Source: Victivallales bacterium
GTDB lineage: Bacteria > Verrucomicrobiota > Lentisphaeria > Victivallales > Victivallaceae
Length of the DNA: 44,587 nucleotides
Reading direction: 5' to 3'
Assembly (NCBI GenBank): GCA_031261965.1
Contig: JAISIP010000079.1
Coordinates: 1 to 44,587, forward strand
Positions within the stretch are counted from its first letter, which is position 1, and each line of letters opens with the position of its first letter. The notes under the pieces are model-generated. The model made no database searches and was not told the DNA's origin. It worked only from the letters and a program-made list of their open reading frames with translations. Below, piece after piece: positions 33,438 to 43,148 of this stretch. The position numbers and the translations under genes are program-made.

Positions 33438-36116
33438 ATGAGCGACTTGGAAAACAGGGACATTCCGGTAAACATAGAAGACATCATGCATACTGCCTAT
33501 TTGCAGTATTCGTTGAGCGTCAACGTCGGTCGGGCGATCCCGGATGTGCGTGACGGGCTTAAGCCGGTGAACCGCCGCATTCTTTACGCCATGAAAATGC
33601 TCGGATTGGGCAAATCCCACGCCACGGTCAAATGTGCCCGCGTGGTCGGCGAAGTCATGGGTAAATACCACCCGCACGGTGACTCGGCGATTTACGACGC
33701 GCTGGTTCGGCTCGCGCAAGATTTTTCGATGCGCGCACCCTTGATCGAGGGGCAGGGTAACTTCGGCAACATCGACGGCGACCCGGCGGCGGCAAGCCGT
33801 TACACCGAGTGTCGCATGGAGCGGCTTGCCGAAGAGTTGCTTTTTGACATCGAAAAAGACACCGTTGACATGGTTCCGAACTTCGACGAGTCCGAAAAAG
33901 AGCCGGAGGTGCTACCCGCGAGTTTTCCGCAACTTTTGGTCAACGGGACGACCGGCATCGGAGTCGGCATGGCGACCAGCATTCCGCCGCACAATCTCGG
34001 CGAAGTCATCGATGCTACGGTTGGTCTGCTTGACAATCCCAAAGCGACGGTTGACGAGCTTATGGAGTTCTTGCCCGGTCCGGACTTTCCGACCGGAGCG
34101 ATTATCCGCGGTCGTTATTCGTTGCGGCAATTTTATCAAACCGGGCGCGGCAGCGTAAAATTGCGTGCCAAAGCCGACGTGATTGAAAAAGACGGTGCTG
34201 AGCAGATTATCATTACTGAGATTCCTTATGCGGTCAACAAAGGCGTGCTGGTCGAAAAAATCGCCGAGCTGGTCAAAGAAAAACGCATCATGGGCATTTC
34301 GTCCATCACCGACGTGTCGAGTAAACGGGTGGGGCTGCGCATAGAAATCGGGATCAAACGCGGTTTTATGGGCAGTGTGATTTTAAACCAGCTATACAGC
34401 CAAACCCAGCTTGAAACGGTCATGGGCTGCACCATGCTGGTGGTCGATCATAACCGTCCGCGTACGATGAACCTTGTGCAGGTGCTTCAGGCGTATATCG
34501 ATCATCGGCTTGAAGTGGTGTTGCGCCGGGCGATTTTCGATCTGAACAAAGCCGAAGCGCGTTCGCATATCTTGGCCGGGTTACTCAAGGCATTGGCGAA
34601 TATCGATGAGGTTGTCCAGACTATTCGCGAATCGAAAAACCGCGAAGAAGCGCGGGTCAACTTGATCGCACGTTTTGAGTTTTCACAAATTCAAGCCAAT
34701 GCGATTCTTGACATGCGTTTGCACCAGCTTACCGGGTTGGCGGTAGACGAAGTTCAAGCTGAATATGACGCGTTGCAAATCCAAATAGAGTATCTTCGCC
34801 GCCTGGTTGCCAGTCGTGAAATGCGTCTTGGTGTGATTCGCGAGGAGCTAATCGCGATCAAGGAGAAATACAACGACACTCGCAGATCGGAAATCACCGT
34901 TGATGATTCCGATTTGAATATCGCGGACTTGATTCCGCGCCACAGTTGCGTGATTACGGTCTCTAACACCGGGTACATCAAGCGGGTTCCGGCGGATACC
35001 TACCGTACCCAGCACCGTGGCGGCAAAGGGATTATCGGCATGGAGACCAAGGAAGAGGATTATGTCGAACATCTCTTCAATGCCGACAGTCACGACTTGA
35101 TTTTCTTTTTCACCGATCGCGGGTTCATGTATTGGCTTAATGTCTATGAGATCCCTGAAGGTTCGCGTACCGGCAAGGGCAAGGCGATTGTAAATATGAT
35201 CAAAGTCGAGCCGGGCGAAAAGATTTGCGCCATGCTGACTGTTTCCCGCGACGAATTTGACGAGCCGAACAAATATATCGTGATGGCATCTCGGCGCGGC
35301 TATATTAAAAAGAGCGAGTTATCTCTGTTTAAGAACTTGCGCCGCACCGGGTTGCGGGCTTTGGTGATCGAGGAAGACGATGATTTGATCGGTGCCGGGA
35401 TCAGCGAAAACGGCGATGAAATTTTGCTTTCGACCCAGCGGGGTATGGCATGTCTCTTCGATCAAAGCGACGACCAGATCCGCCCGATGGGGCGTACTGC
35501 CCGTGGTGTTACCGGGATGCGCTTTAAGATTGAGGGCGACTCGGTGGTCGGCATGGAGATAATTCGCGAACACGTCTATACCGAAAACGAAATCTCCGGC
35601 GAAGAGACCGAGACCGAAGTGGAAGGCGAAGTTGAGACCGAAGGCGATGAAAACACCCCGGTTTACGGTAGCGGACCGGAAGTTTTGGTAGTTACCGACG
35701 GCGGTATGGGCAAACGCTCTTATGTGAGTACCTACCGCAAGACGAACCGTGGAGCCAAAGGGGTGGTGAACATCAAGTTGCGTGAAAATGAGTGCGTGCT
35801 TGCCGTGGTGCAGATAACCAACGACGATGAGATTTTGCTGACTACCGAACGCGGTCAGTTAGTGCGGATTCCCGCCAGTGAAATTCGCGTGGTCGGTCGA
35901 GCCTCCAAGGGGGTGCGGATTATGAATCTCAACAACGGCGACCGCATTACCGGGGTGGCTAAGTTGATCGAAGTCAAGACTGACAAAGTCACAGGTGCGG
36001 CGAACGAAAATGAAGCCCAGGAAGATCAAGATGAAGTTCCGCAAAGTGAAACAACTCCGATCAACAGTGATGAAACCGGGGAAAATTCGGATAACAACAG
36101 AGAAAGCGAGGAGTAA
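33438..36116 (+). CDS. gyrA: DNA gyrase subunit A
   Basis: 892 residues from ATG 33438. With GyrB it introduces negative supercoils into DNA. The DNA-linking Tyr122 (ASRYTECRM) and the residues Ser83 and Asp87 (HGDSAIYD) fall at the same numbers as in E. coli, so the quinolone-resistance region is wild-type. A GyrA box, [12 protein letters not shown], lies near residue 525 and identifies it as gyrase rather than topoisomerase IV. The pinwheel domain carries an acidic insertion (about 711-740) and the tail is a run of acidic and polar residues. Its stop overlaps the folP start by one base. Length is near the family norm. Confidence 0.96.
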   Translation: MSDLENRDIPVNIEDIMHTAYLQYSLSVNVGRAIPDVRDGLKPVNRRILYAMKMLGLGKSHATVKCARVVGEVMGKYHPHGDSAIYDALVRLAQDFSMRAPLIEGQGNFGNIDGDPAAASRYTECRMERLAEELLFDIEKDTVDMVPNFDESEKEPEVLPASFPQLLVNGTTGIGVGMATSIPPHNLGEVIDATVGLLDNPKATVDELMEFLPGPDFPTGAIIRGRYSLRQFYQTGRGSVKLRAKADVIEKDGAEQIIITEIPYAVNKGVLVEKIAELVKEKRIMGISSITDVSSKRVGLRIEIGIKRGFMGSVILNQLYSQTQLETVMGCTMLVVDHNRPRTMNLVQVLQAYIDHRLEVVLRRAIFDLNKAEARSHILAGLLKALANIDEVVQTIRESKNREEARVNLIARFEFSQIQANAILDMRLHQLTGLAVDEVQAEYDALQIQIEYLRRLVASREMRLGVIREELIAIKEKYNDTRRSEITVDDSDLNIADLIPRHSCVITVSNTGYIKRVPADTYRTQHRGGKGIIGMETKEEDYVEHLFNADSHDLIFFFTDRGFMYWLNVYEIPEGSRTGKGKAIVNMIKVEPGEKICAMLTVSRDEFDEPNKYIVMASRRGYIKKSELSLFKNLRRTGLRALVIEEDDDLIGAGISENGDEILLSTQRGMACLFDQSDDQIRPMGRTARGVTGMRFKIEGDSVVGMEIIREHVYTENEISGEETETEVEGEVETEGDENTPVYGSGPEVLVVTDGGMGKRSYVSTYRKTNRGAKGVVNIKLRENECVLAVVQITNDDEILLTTERGQLVRIPASEIRVVGRASKGVRIMNLNNGDRITGVAKLIEVKTDKVTGAANENEAQEDQDEVPQSETTPINSDETGENSDNNRESEE

Positions 36117-36949
36117 TGTCCTCCCGATTAAATGAGATTTTGCGCGAACGAACCCGTCCTTTGCTGATGGGTATAGTCAATGCCACCGGGGACTCGTTTA
36201 GCGACGCGAAAGTCGCCACATCCGGTACGGCACTCGACCGGGCTTTGGCACTTCTGGACGACGGGGCGGATTTGCTGGATATAGGCGGGGAGTCCACCCG
36301 ACCCGGTTCGGCGGTAATCTCGGTGGAAGAGGAATGTCGCCGGGTAGTTTCGCTGGTTCGCGAGTTGCGAAAGTTGCGTCCTGAAGTGATTATTTCGGTG
36401 GACACCCGCAAAGCCGAGGTGGCAAAAGAGGTGCTTGAGCAGGGAGCCAATATCATCAACGATGTTTCGATGTTGCGGTTTTCGCCGAATATGGCGGACG
36501 TTGTCGCGAAATTTAAGGCGGCGTTGGTGGTCGCGCATTCGCGGGGGACTCCGCAAAATATGAAAAACCCGGAGTTTCACGATTACGGCGACGATTTAGT
36601 CGGTACGGTGCTTGCGGAGTTGTCGGAAGCTAAAGAAAAGGCGATACAATCAGGGATCGCCGAGGAGAATATTTTTGTGGACCCGGATTTCGGCTTTGCC
36701 AAGAATTCGGAGCAAGATTGGGAGTTGTTGCGGCGTATTGATGAGTTGCATCAGCTTGGACCGGTGGTCGCCGGAATGTCGCGAAAATCGTTTCTCGGAA
36801 ACTTTCTCGAACAGCCAGACCCGATGCAACGGTTGGGGGGGACTATTGCAGCCGCGCTTTATCTGGCAACCCGGGAAGTTGAAATATTGCGTGTACACGA
36901 TGTGCGGCAAGTGAGAGATGCCTTAAGTGTGTGGGATCTGCTCCGCTAA
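36116..36949 (+). CDS. folP: Dihydropteroate synthase
   Basis: 277 residues from ATG 36116, which shares a base with the gyrA stop (TAATG) and has GAGGAG just upstream. It condenses p-aminobenzoate with dihydropterin pyrophosphate. Motifs are GIVNATGDSFSDA (family: NxTPDSFSD, here Gly for Pro), DIGGESTRPGS, ISVDTRKAEVA and IINDVSML. The C-terminal GMSRKSFLG has the Lys-Ser-Phe phosphate-binding pattern. It is encoded directly before the diadenylate cyclase gene, an arrangement also seen in other bacteria. Sulfonamide target by family. Confidence 0.95.
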   Translation: MSSRLNEILRERTRPLLMGIVNATGDSFSDAKVATSGTALDRALALLDDGADLLDIGGESTRPGSAVISVEEECRRVVSLVRELRKLRPEVIISVDTRKAEVAKEVLEQGANIINDVSMLRFSPNMADVVAKFKAALVVAHSRGTPQNMKNPEFHDYGDDLVGTVLAELSEAKEKAIQSGIAEENIFVDPDFGFAKNSEQDWELLRRIDELHQLGPVVAGMSRKSFLGNFLEQPDPMQRLGGTIAAALYLATREVEILRVHDVRQVRDALSVWDLLR

Positions 36950-36987
36950 AAAGGTGCGGCAGTTTACGACAGGAGAATGCAAAAAGC

Positions 36988-37842
36988 ATGATGAATACAC
37001 TGCTTTCGATTCCAGGCTCGGTGATCATCAATTACCTGAAGATGGGCTTGGAGATTCTCATCATTACGGTGGTGATCTACAAGACCTTGCATTATTTGCG
37101 CGGGGCTCGCGGCGCGTCGGTGCTGGCCGGGGTCACGATTCTTTTGCTGGTGCTGACCTGGTTGTCCAAACAGTTTCAACTTGACGTGCTCAACTGGTTG
37201 TTAAACGGTATTTGGAGTACCGTGGGGGTGGCGATCGTCATTATTTTTCAACCGGAGTTGCGTCGCGCCTTTGCTCAGCTCGGCAGTTTCAGCTTTTTCC
37301 AGGGCAGACGGCGACGCGAGGTGATCACCGAGATTGTGAATGCATCGGCGAATATGGCACGCCGGAAATGCGGAGCGCTGATGGTCGTGGAGCGGAGAAT
37401 CGGGCTTCAGAATTTGGTGGATGACTCGGTAAAATTGGATATAAAGGTCAACTCCATGGTGTTGGAATCGATCTTTTTCCCAAATTCTCCTTTGCATGAC
37501 GGCGCGGTGATTATCCGTGACGACCGAATTATCGCGGCGCGGGCGATATTGCCTTTGACCCGGGCTGAAAACATCTCAATCCGACTGGGTACCCGGCATC
37601 GCGCCGCACTTGGAATTGCCGAGGAAACCGATGCGGTCACGGTGGTGATTTCGGAGGAGACCGGCACGATAAGCATCGCCTGCCGCGGGGCTTTGCATCG
37701 CGATCTTTCGCCGGAAGAATTGGCGAATTATTTGGAAAAACTTATTATTGAGCAAGACGAATCCGATCTTGAAGAAGTTGCTCAAATGCTTGAAATACAA
37801 GCGGAACAGCGCGAAACCGCCTTGGATATGGAGGATAAGTAA
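36988..37842 (+). CDS. cdaA: Diadenylate cyclase (CdaA/DacA)
   Basis: 284 residues from ATG 36988, the first of two adjacent ATG codons; AGGAG lies 12 bases upstream. It makes cyclic di-AMP from two ATP. Three membrane spans (about 15-32, 42-58 and 75-88) precede the DAC domain, in which the catalytic DGA motif is at 171-173 (SPLHDGAVII) and the RHR motif at 203-205 (GTRHRAALG). It is membrane-anchored. The next gene encodes a YbbR-domain protein, as in many bacteria where CdaR regulates CdaA. Confidence 0.95.
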   Translation: MMNTLLSIPGSVIINYLKMGLEILIITVVIYKTLHYLRGARGASVLAGVTILLLVLTWLSKQFQLDVLNWLLNGIWSTVGVAIVIIFQPELRRAFAQLGSFSFFQGRRRREVITEIVNASANMARRKCGALMVVERRIGLQNLVDDSVKLDIKVNSMVLESIFFPNSPLHDGAVIIRDDRIIAARAILPLTRAENISIRLGTRHRAALGIAEETDAVTVVISEETGTISIACRGALHRDLSPEELANYLEKLIIEQDESDLEEVAQMLEIQAEQRETALDMEDK

Positions 37843-37843
37843 T

Positions 37844-38815
37844 ATGAGAAAGCGACATCGGCCAAGTCCGTTGCTTACCGCTCTTGTGGAGCTTGTCTGC
37901 AACGATTTTTGGCGTAAACTTATCGCGCTGTTTTTTGCGTTGTTGCTCTATTTTTACGTTTACAACGAGATTCGCTCCACACCGCAGAAGATCGACAACG
38001 TACCGGTGGATATTGTTTTGCCGCGGGAACTTATGGATGTGGACCCCAAACCGCATTTTGTCACGCTTGACATCAAGAGCAATCGCGGCGCATCGGTTTC
38101 ATCGTCGATGTTGCGCGGTCACGCCACTGTAGAGTATTCTCGGTATATTCCCGGCAAACCGTATGTGCTGACTTTGAAGCCGGAGTTCTTTACCTCGCCG
38201 CTCGGAGTCAAGATCGTTGGTGCTGATCCGGGTGAAATTACGCTGAATTTACAGCAACGCATGTCCCGGGAAGTGCCGGTGCGTGTGACGTTTTCGAGCC
38301 GACTGTCCAACGATTACAAGAGTTCGTTGGGAAGTTGCATCCCTTCGACAGTGTTGGTGACCGGACCGGAGCAGTTGCTTAGAGATCTGAAATCCGTATC
38401 GACGCGACCGATTCCGCTCTCGGAAAATGTCACCGAGAGTTTTGAGTACGTCGCCACACTTGACGCACCCAACGGAACTACGATTTCGCCGACAAAAGTC
38501 ACTTGTCAAATCGATGTGGTAAAAAATTTCGAGCAACGGACTTTTCAATCTTTGCCGGTGCAGTTGCTGACCCAATCGGGAGGCAAACAGTTTAAAACCG
38601 AATTTTTAAGTCCGACCCGGGTTGAAGTTACCGTTCGCGGTTTGGCGGGGTCGATTTTGGCACTGTCGGCGGCGGAAATCCGCCCGTATTTGGACATATC
38701 GCATATTGACAAACCGGGGATTTATGAAATCACCGTAGGCTGTTATGTAGATGGCGAAGGGTTGGATGTCAAAGAGATACGCCCTGCTTTGCTTAAAATG
38801 AAAATTACAGAGTAA
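37844..38815 (+). CDS. cdaR: YbbR-domain protein (CdaR-like)
   Basis: 323 residues from ATG 37844, one base after cdaA, with GGAGGA inside the preceding gene. The N-terminus (MRKRHRPSPLLTALVELVCN, then FWRKLIALFFALLLYFYVYN) has one membrane span at about 25-44, leaving the rest outside the cytoplasmic membrane. Repeated YbbR modules are indicated by NVPVDIVLPRELM, REVPVRVTFSSRL, PSTVLVTGPEQLL and SLPVQLLTQSGG. It is the expected extracytoplasmic regulator of the diadenylate cyclase encoded just before. glmM, often third in such loci, is absent. Confidence 0.88.
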   Translation: MRKRHRPSPLLTALVELVCNDFWRKLIALFFALLLYFYVYNEIRSTPQKIDNVPVDIVLPRELMDVDPKPHFVTLDIKSNRGASVSSSMLRGHATVEYSRYIPGKPYVLTLKPEFFTSPLGVKIVGADPGEITLNLQQRMSREVPVRVTFSSRLSNDYKSSLGSCIPSTVLVTGPEQLLRDLKSVSTRPIPLSENVTESFEYVATLDAPNGTTISPTKVTCQIDVVKNFEQRTFQSLPVQLLTQSGGKQFKTEFLSPTRVEVTVRGLAGSILALSAAEIRPYLDISHIDKPGIYEITVGCYVDGEGLDVKEIRPALLKMKITE

Positions 38816-38848
38816 CTCTAATTTCAAATAGAAGGATTTTTCGGGAAA

Positions 38849-40480
38849 ATGATTATTAAGAAACTCAACACCGTGTTTCACAAGCACAGCCGTTGGCTGT
38901 TTGGACTTTTTACGATTGTCATAATTGTTTCATTTATGGGATTTTTGACTCCGGGACAGTTTGGTTGCGAGGGGTTTGGCTCCGGTCTTGACCGCGAAGT
39001 CGGCACGGTTTATGACCAGAGTGTCAAGCTTCGCGATTTGCAAGATCAGATGCAAAACAGCGAGTTGCTCTCTTATGTCGGTATGGGTTTCGGACGCAAT
39101 ATGAGCGTTGAACAGGCTTTTCAGCAATGCGCCTTGCAAATTGCGGCGAAACGGCAGGGGCTTGCGGTCAGTGATGCCGAAGTGGTTAAATTTATGCGTC
39201 GATTGCCGATGCTGCAAGAGAATAACTCTTACAGCCCGGAACGGTACAAGCAAGTCAAAGAGAATTTGTCGCGCATAGGGGTATCCGACGAGCAACTTAT
39301 CAACGCGATTCGCGGAGTTCTTTTGATCGGCAAACTTGAAACGTTGCTCAACGGAGAAGTGATAGTCACCGACAACGAGCTTGAGACGCTTTACCGTCAA
39401 TTCAACGTAAAATACACCGTAAAAGCCGCCGATTTTAAGGCAAGCGATTATCAAAAAGAGGTAAAAAATGATGGCGCGGCGATGAAAAGTTTCTTTGAAA
39501 ACAACCTCAAAAATTACCAGATTTCCGGCAAGATTTCCGGCTTTGTCGTGGAGATTCCCGACTCCGATTTTATCGCACAAGCCACCGCTAAGGCAACGGA
39601 TGAAGCGGTGAAAAATTTCTTCGATACCCACCCCGGACTTTTTGCCAAATACGGGAAAGAGGGTAAGGCACCGGAATTTTCCGCTTGCAAGGCGGAGGCA
39701 AAGAGCGAATTTATTAAAAATACAGCGCGTAATTCAGCGACTCACCGTGCCTATGAATTTGCCACCAAGGCTTATGACGCGGTCAATAGCGAAAAAGGCA
39801 AAAGCGATGAGGTGTTTCAAAAATTAGCGGCAGACGCGAAACTGAAGATCGTGGAAACCGGCATGGTGGATTTCGACGCGGAGTCGATCGGCAAAATCAA
39901 ATCGCCGGAGTTGCTCAAAAATCTGATTGCCGCTCATGAAACCAATATTGTGACCAACCCGGTGCCGGGTGAAACCGCGATGTACGTCGGTTTTGCGCGG
40001 GAGAAGATCCAGCCGCGTCCTGCGAACTTCAACGAAGTTTCAGCGCAAGTTGCCCGCGACTATCGCAACGCCGAAGCACTGAAGCTTGCGTTATCGGCGG
40101 CGACCAAGGCGGAAGAATCTCTTTTGGCGATTGAAGACGGCGCGGCGCGGGTAAAAGCGTTTGGCGAGTTGAAAAATTGTGAACTTAAGGAGTTCAACTT
40201 TGTCTTTGGCAGTGAATTGCCTCCGATGGAATACATCGACTCGGCACTGGCGGCTTCGCGTCTTGACGTGAATGCACTTTCCAATGTAATTCCCACGACT
40301 AACGGGGCTCAAATCGCGATTTTGTTGAAACGGACTCCAGCGGATATGAAAGGTTTCGCCGAAAAGAAGAGTGCGCTTGAAGCGAATTTCGGTGCGATGA
40401 AACGGCAATCTGCGCAAGAGGCGTTTTGGGGTGAGTTAATGTCCCAAAGCCGACTTGACCCTGAGTTATCGCGTCAGTAA
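38849..40480 (+). CDS. SurA N-terminal-domain / PpiD-like membrane-anchored folding factor
   Basis: 543 residues from ATG 38849 (GAAGGA upstream). A cytoplasmic start is followed by one membrane span (WLFGLFTIVIIVSFMGFLTP, about 15-34), which leaves the bulk in the periplasm as in PpiD. Residues about 50-200 are the SurA-type N-terminal helical domain (EQAFQQCALQIAAKRQGLAV). A parvulin PPIase core is not obvious; the middle is rich in Lys and Ala, so isomerase activity is doubtful. It probably works as a periplasmic chaperone for newly exported proteins. Confidence 0.7.
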   Translation: MIIKKLNTVFHKHSRWLFGLFTIVIIVSFMGFLTPGQFGCEGFGSGLDREVGTVYDQSVKLRDLQDQMQNSELLSYVGMGFGRNMSVEQAFQQCALQIAAKRQGLAVSDAEVVKFMRRLPMLQENNSYSPERYKQVKENLSRIGVSDEQLINAIRGVLLIGKLETLLNGEVIVTDNELETLYRQFNVKYTVKAADFKASDYQKEVKNDGAAMKSFFENNLKNYQISGKISGFVVEIPDSDFIAQATAKATDEAVKNFFDTHPGLFAKYGKEGKAPEFSACKAEAKSEFIKNTARNSATHRAYEFATKAYDAVNSEKGKSDEVFQKLAADAKLKIVETGMVDFDAESIGKIKSPELLKNLIAAHETNIVTNPVPGETAMYVGFAREKIQPRPANFNEVSAQVARDYRNAEALKLALSAATKAEESLLAIEDGAARVKAFGELKNCELKEFNFVFGSELPPMEYIDSALAASRLDVNALSNVIPTTNGAQIAILLKRTPADMKGFAEKKSALEANFGAMKRQSAQEAFWGELMSQSRLDPELSRQ

Positions 40481-40504
40481 CGGGGCAAGTTGGAGCGTAT
40501 AAGA

Positions 40505-41338
40505 ATGGATTCCTTACATACATCGAATGAGGAGCGGTGTCAAAAGGGGCATTGTGAAGGCGGTTTTGCCCTCGGTCGTCATATGACCATTGAGTTTTAC
40601 GATTGTGACCCCAAAACGTTGACCGACGCGACTTTAGTTAAAGAGGTGTTTTTGCTTGCGGCGGAGAAATCCGGCGCAACGGTAATTGATGCAAATTTTC
40701 ACAAATTTGACCCTCAGGGAGTGAGTGGAGTGGTGGTGATTTCAGAGTCCCACTTTGCGGTTCACGCCTGGCCGGAGCATGATTATGCGGCGGTGGATCT
40801 TTTCACCTGCGGGGGAAAAATTGATTTTGACGTCGCGATTGAAAATATCGCAAAGGGGTTGTCTTCGGCGCAATGGATCGTTTCAAGTGTGATGAACCGC
40901 GGTATTGTCGGGAATAACGGCGTTGAGCGGCTGGTTCCGGTGATCGAAGGACATGACTGCCGTTTTGCGCTTTCGTGGCAGGAACGGTTTCAGTCGAGTC
41001 ACGCCCATGCGTTTTCCGCATCGATAGATATATACGAGTGCCAAGTTCCGTGGCTTGCTTCCTCGGAGTCTTTGCGCGAATTCGCACTCGCTTTTGCCGA
41101 AGAACTCAAGCTTAAAGCGAACGGGGATTGGCGGATAAACTCCTTCGAATCGGATTCTATCGCCTGGGTTTTGCCGCTTTGCAACGGCGCGTTGACCGGG
41201 CGAATCGATTTCGGACGAAAGGCGGCATATCTGGATTTGTTTGTTTCGGGGTACTTTGACCCGCGTTTGGCGGCGGAGTTCGCGGTCGTTGAACTTCGCG
41301 GAAACTATTATCGCTTACAGCCGCATGTGCGGCAATAA
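40505..41338 (+). CDS. speD: S-adenosylmethionine decarboxylase proenzyme with degenerate second domain
   Basis: 277 residues from ATG 40505; a TTG five codons earlier is less likely. It makes decarboxylated AdoMet for spermidine synthesis. Self-cleavage at Glu81-Ser82 (VVISESHFAVHAWPEHD) creates the pyruvoyl group; His87 and Cys102 (DLFTCGG) are the other active-site residues. The remaining ~150 residues repeat the fold: WVLPLCNGALTGRIDF and AAYLDLFVSGYFDP occupy the positions of the first domain's motifs but lack the Ser, His and Cys. Bacterial class-1 enzymes normally have one domain of about 120-130 residues, so this resembles an internal duplication, like the eukaryotic two-domain form. 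No speE is in the window. Confidence 0.88.
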   Translation: MDSLHTSNEERCQKGHCEGGFALGRHMTIEFYDCDPKTLTDATLVKEVFLLAAEKSGATVIDANFHKFDPQGVSGVVVISESHFAVHAWPEHDYAAVDLFTCGGKIDFDVAIENIAKGLSSAQWIVSSVMNRGIVGNNGVERLVPVIEGHDCRFALSWQERFQSSHAHAFSASIDIYECQVPWLASSESLREFALAFAEELKLKANGDWRINSFESDSIAWVLPLCNGALTGRIDFGRKAAYLDLFVSGYFDPRLAAEFAVVELRGNYYRLQPHVRQ

Positions 41339-41389
41339 ATTACAGTAATTTTCTATTTTGCATAATCGGCTAATTTAAAGGAATTTTTT

Positions 41390-42487
41390 ATGCCATTTGA
41401 ACGTGGAAGCGTCACATTTACGATGTTTGAGCTAAACGGCGAGTTGCCGGATGATTTTCTTGAACTGTTTTCCGCCAAAAAAGCCGGTACGCTTGATTCG
41501 GTCGATGCCGAACTGCAATTCGGCTGGGTCACCGGGCATCACTTGCTGGATACGACCATTACCGAGGAGTCAACCCAACTTGGCGGTTGCTATTATTTGA
41601 ATTTGCGCCAGGCGGTTCGCAAGATGCCGAGTTCTTTGCTCAACGCGATTTGCAAACGCGAGGAACAGGCGTATATGCGGGCAAACCAGTTGGAATATGT
41701 CTCCTCAAAAATGCGCAAGCAAATTCGCGAAGAGGCGTTTGAAAAACATATCAAGCAAATGCCCCCGGTGCTGTCGGGAATCCCGGTGGTGGTTGACCCC
41801 AACGAAAAATTGCTGTTTGTCGGAGCTTCAAGCCGGACGCAAATTGAGCTTTTTATCGATCACTTTTTTCAGACCGCGAAACTTGAACCGTTGCAACTTA
41901 CTCCGGGATTGTTGCTCGAAAAATTGTTTAAAGTCACCAGCGCGAATTTCCCGGTTCTAAATATCGCGAATTTGCCCGGCGACAACTCCGAACCTTCCAT
42001 CGGTCGCGATTTTCTGATGTGGCTCTGGTTTTACAGCGAAACGACCGGCAAATTAGAGCATCCGCAATACGGTCAATTCGATATTCTCATTGAAGCTCCG
42101 CTGACGTTTGCGGACGAGGGCGAGGCCAAAGGAGCGGGTGAAATCGCGTTGAAAAAAGGCGACTCGCCATTGCGCAGTGCCGAGGCAAAAGCCGCGATTG
42201 CAGTCGGCAAGAAGCTCAAAAAAGCCAAACTGAGCGTGACTCGCGACAAACAAATCTGGAGCGGTACGTTTGACGCGGACACTTTCGCTTTTGGCTCGTT
42301 CAAGTTGCCGGAGGGCGAAGAGCTCAATGCCGATGAAGTGTTTGCCGAACGGGTGCAAAATCTCATCGTTTTCCGCGAGGCGATCAGTTTGTATTTTACA
42401 AAGTTTGCCGAGACGGTTATGGGAATGGAATTCCCGAAATTTGAATCTGAAATCCGGGAGTGGGCGAAGAATCGTGATGCCGTTTAA
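41390..42487 (+). CDS. RdgC-like (recombination-associated) protein
   Basis: 365 residues from ATG 41390 (AAAGGA upstream). The N-terminal RGSVTFTMFELNGELPDDF and the FGWVTGHHLLDT segment match the opening of the RdgC family, ring-shaped DNA-binding proteins that modulate RecA. The region 225-300 is rich in Ala and Lys (SAEAKAAIAVGKKLKKAKLS), which matches the later RdgC region. It is longer than the ~300-residue proteobacterial protein. The match is by pattern only, so moderate confidence. It overlaps trmB by 11 bases. Confidence 0.65.
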   Translation: MPFERGSVTFTMFELNGELPDDFLELFSAKKAGTLDSVDAELQFGWVTGHHLLDTTITEESTQLGGCYYLNLRQAVRKMPSSLLNAICKREEQAYMRANQLEYVSSKMRKQIREEAFEKHIKQMPPVLSGIPVVVDPNEKLLFVGASSRTQIELFIDHFFQTAKLEPLQLTPGLLLEKLFKVTSANFPVLNIANLPGDNSEPSIGRDFLMWLWFYSETTGKLEHPQYGQFDILIEAPLTFADEGEAKGAGEIALKKGDSPLRSAEAKAAIAVGKKLKKAKLSVTRDKQIWSGTFDADTFAFGSFKLPEGEELNADEVFAERVQNLIVFREAISLYFTKFAETVMGMEFPKFESEIREWAKNRDAV

Positions 42488-43118
42488 TCCTATGGATAAA
42501 CACCCGGAAGACGCGCAAATTCGTTTTTGCACCGGCGTTTGGGAGTTGTATGACAGTGCGGAGTTGCCGCCAAAGTCCGAAATCGAGCTTGATCTCGGTT
42601 GCGGAGTGGGGTCGTACACCGCACTTCTGGCGCAGAAGTACCCTGAGCGGAAAATTCTTGCCGCCGATGTAATGTTGGGACGATTGCGCAAATTAGTGAA
42701 ACGCACCGTGCGTATGAAGATCGGAAATATGACGATTTTACGCTCCGAGGCGCGTTTCTTGGTCGCGGTGATGTTGCCGGACAATTCGATTGACCGACTG
42801 CATTTGCTCTGCCCCGACCCCTGGCCGAAAGACCGGCATAGCGGTCATCGGCTGTTGACCAGTGATTTTGTTTCGCAATTGCACCGGGTGTTGAAAGAAA
42901 GCGGGGTCTTTCATTTTTCGAGCGATGACGAGCCGTATTACGCGGCGGTACGCCGTGTATTGGCAAGTTCCGGGCTTTTTGTCGAAGAACCGGGTGCGAT
43001 CGCCGATTTGAGTGGAATAAAAAGCGATTTTGAACTCCGCTGGAACGAAGAGGGTAAGGTCGTTCGCCATATCGCTTATCGGAAAATTCCACGCCCGGCG
43101 CATATAGGTGGACATTAA
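42477..43118 (+). CDS. trmB: tRNA (guanine-N7-)-methyltransferase
   Basis: 213 residues from ATG 42477, overlapping the previous gene by 11 bases; a second ATG at 42492 is possible. It methylates G46 of tRNA using AdoMet. The AdoMet-binding motif is IELDLGCGVGSYTALLAQ; the family signature is LLCPDPWPKDRHSGHRLLTS, followed by DFVSQLHRVLKESG. No strong ribosome site precedes either start, consistent with translational coupling. The frame ends in a TAA at 43118, with a repeat arm behind it. Confidence 0.93.
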   Translation: MPFNPMDKHPEDAQIRFCTGVWELYDSAELPPKSEIELDLGCGVGSYTALLAQKYPERKILAADVMLGRLRKLVKRTVRMKIGNMTILRSEARFLVAVMLPDNSIDRLHLLCPDPWPKDRHSGHRLLTSDFVSQLHRVLKESGVFHFSSDDEPYYAAVRRVLASSGLFVEEPGAIADLSGIKSDFELRWNEEGKVVRHIAYRKIPRPAHIGGH

Positions 43119-43120
43119 AC

Positions 43121-43133
43121 GGTACCTCTAAAG
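43121..43133. repeat. Partial arm of the dispersed CTCTAAAAAC repeat
   Basis: GGTACCTCTAAAG follows the trmB stop by two bases, directly ahead of the tyrS ribosome site (AAGGAA). It keeps the first 12 bases of the arm; the AAAAACTG end is lost. Confidence 0.5.
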
Positions 43134-43148
43134 GAAATATGGATAAAG

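Noticed and set aside
36976-36990. Four-codon frame ATG CAA AAA GCA TGA before cdaA
   Set aside because: Its ATG immediately abuts AGGAG, too close for initiation; more likely spacer before the real cdaA start.
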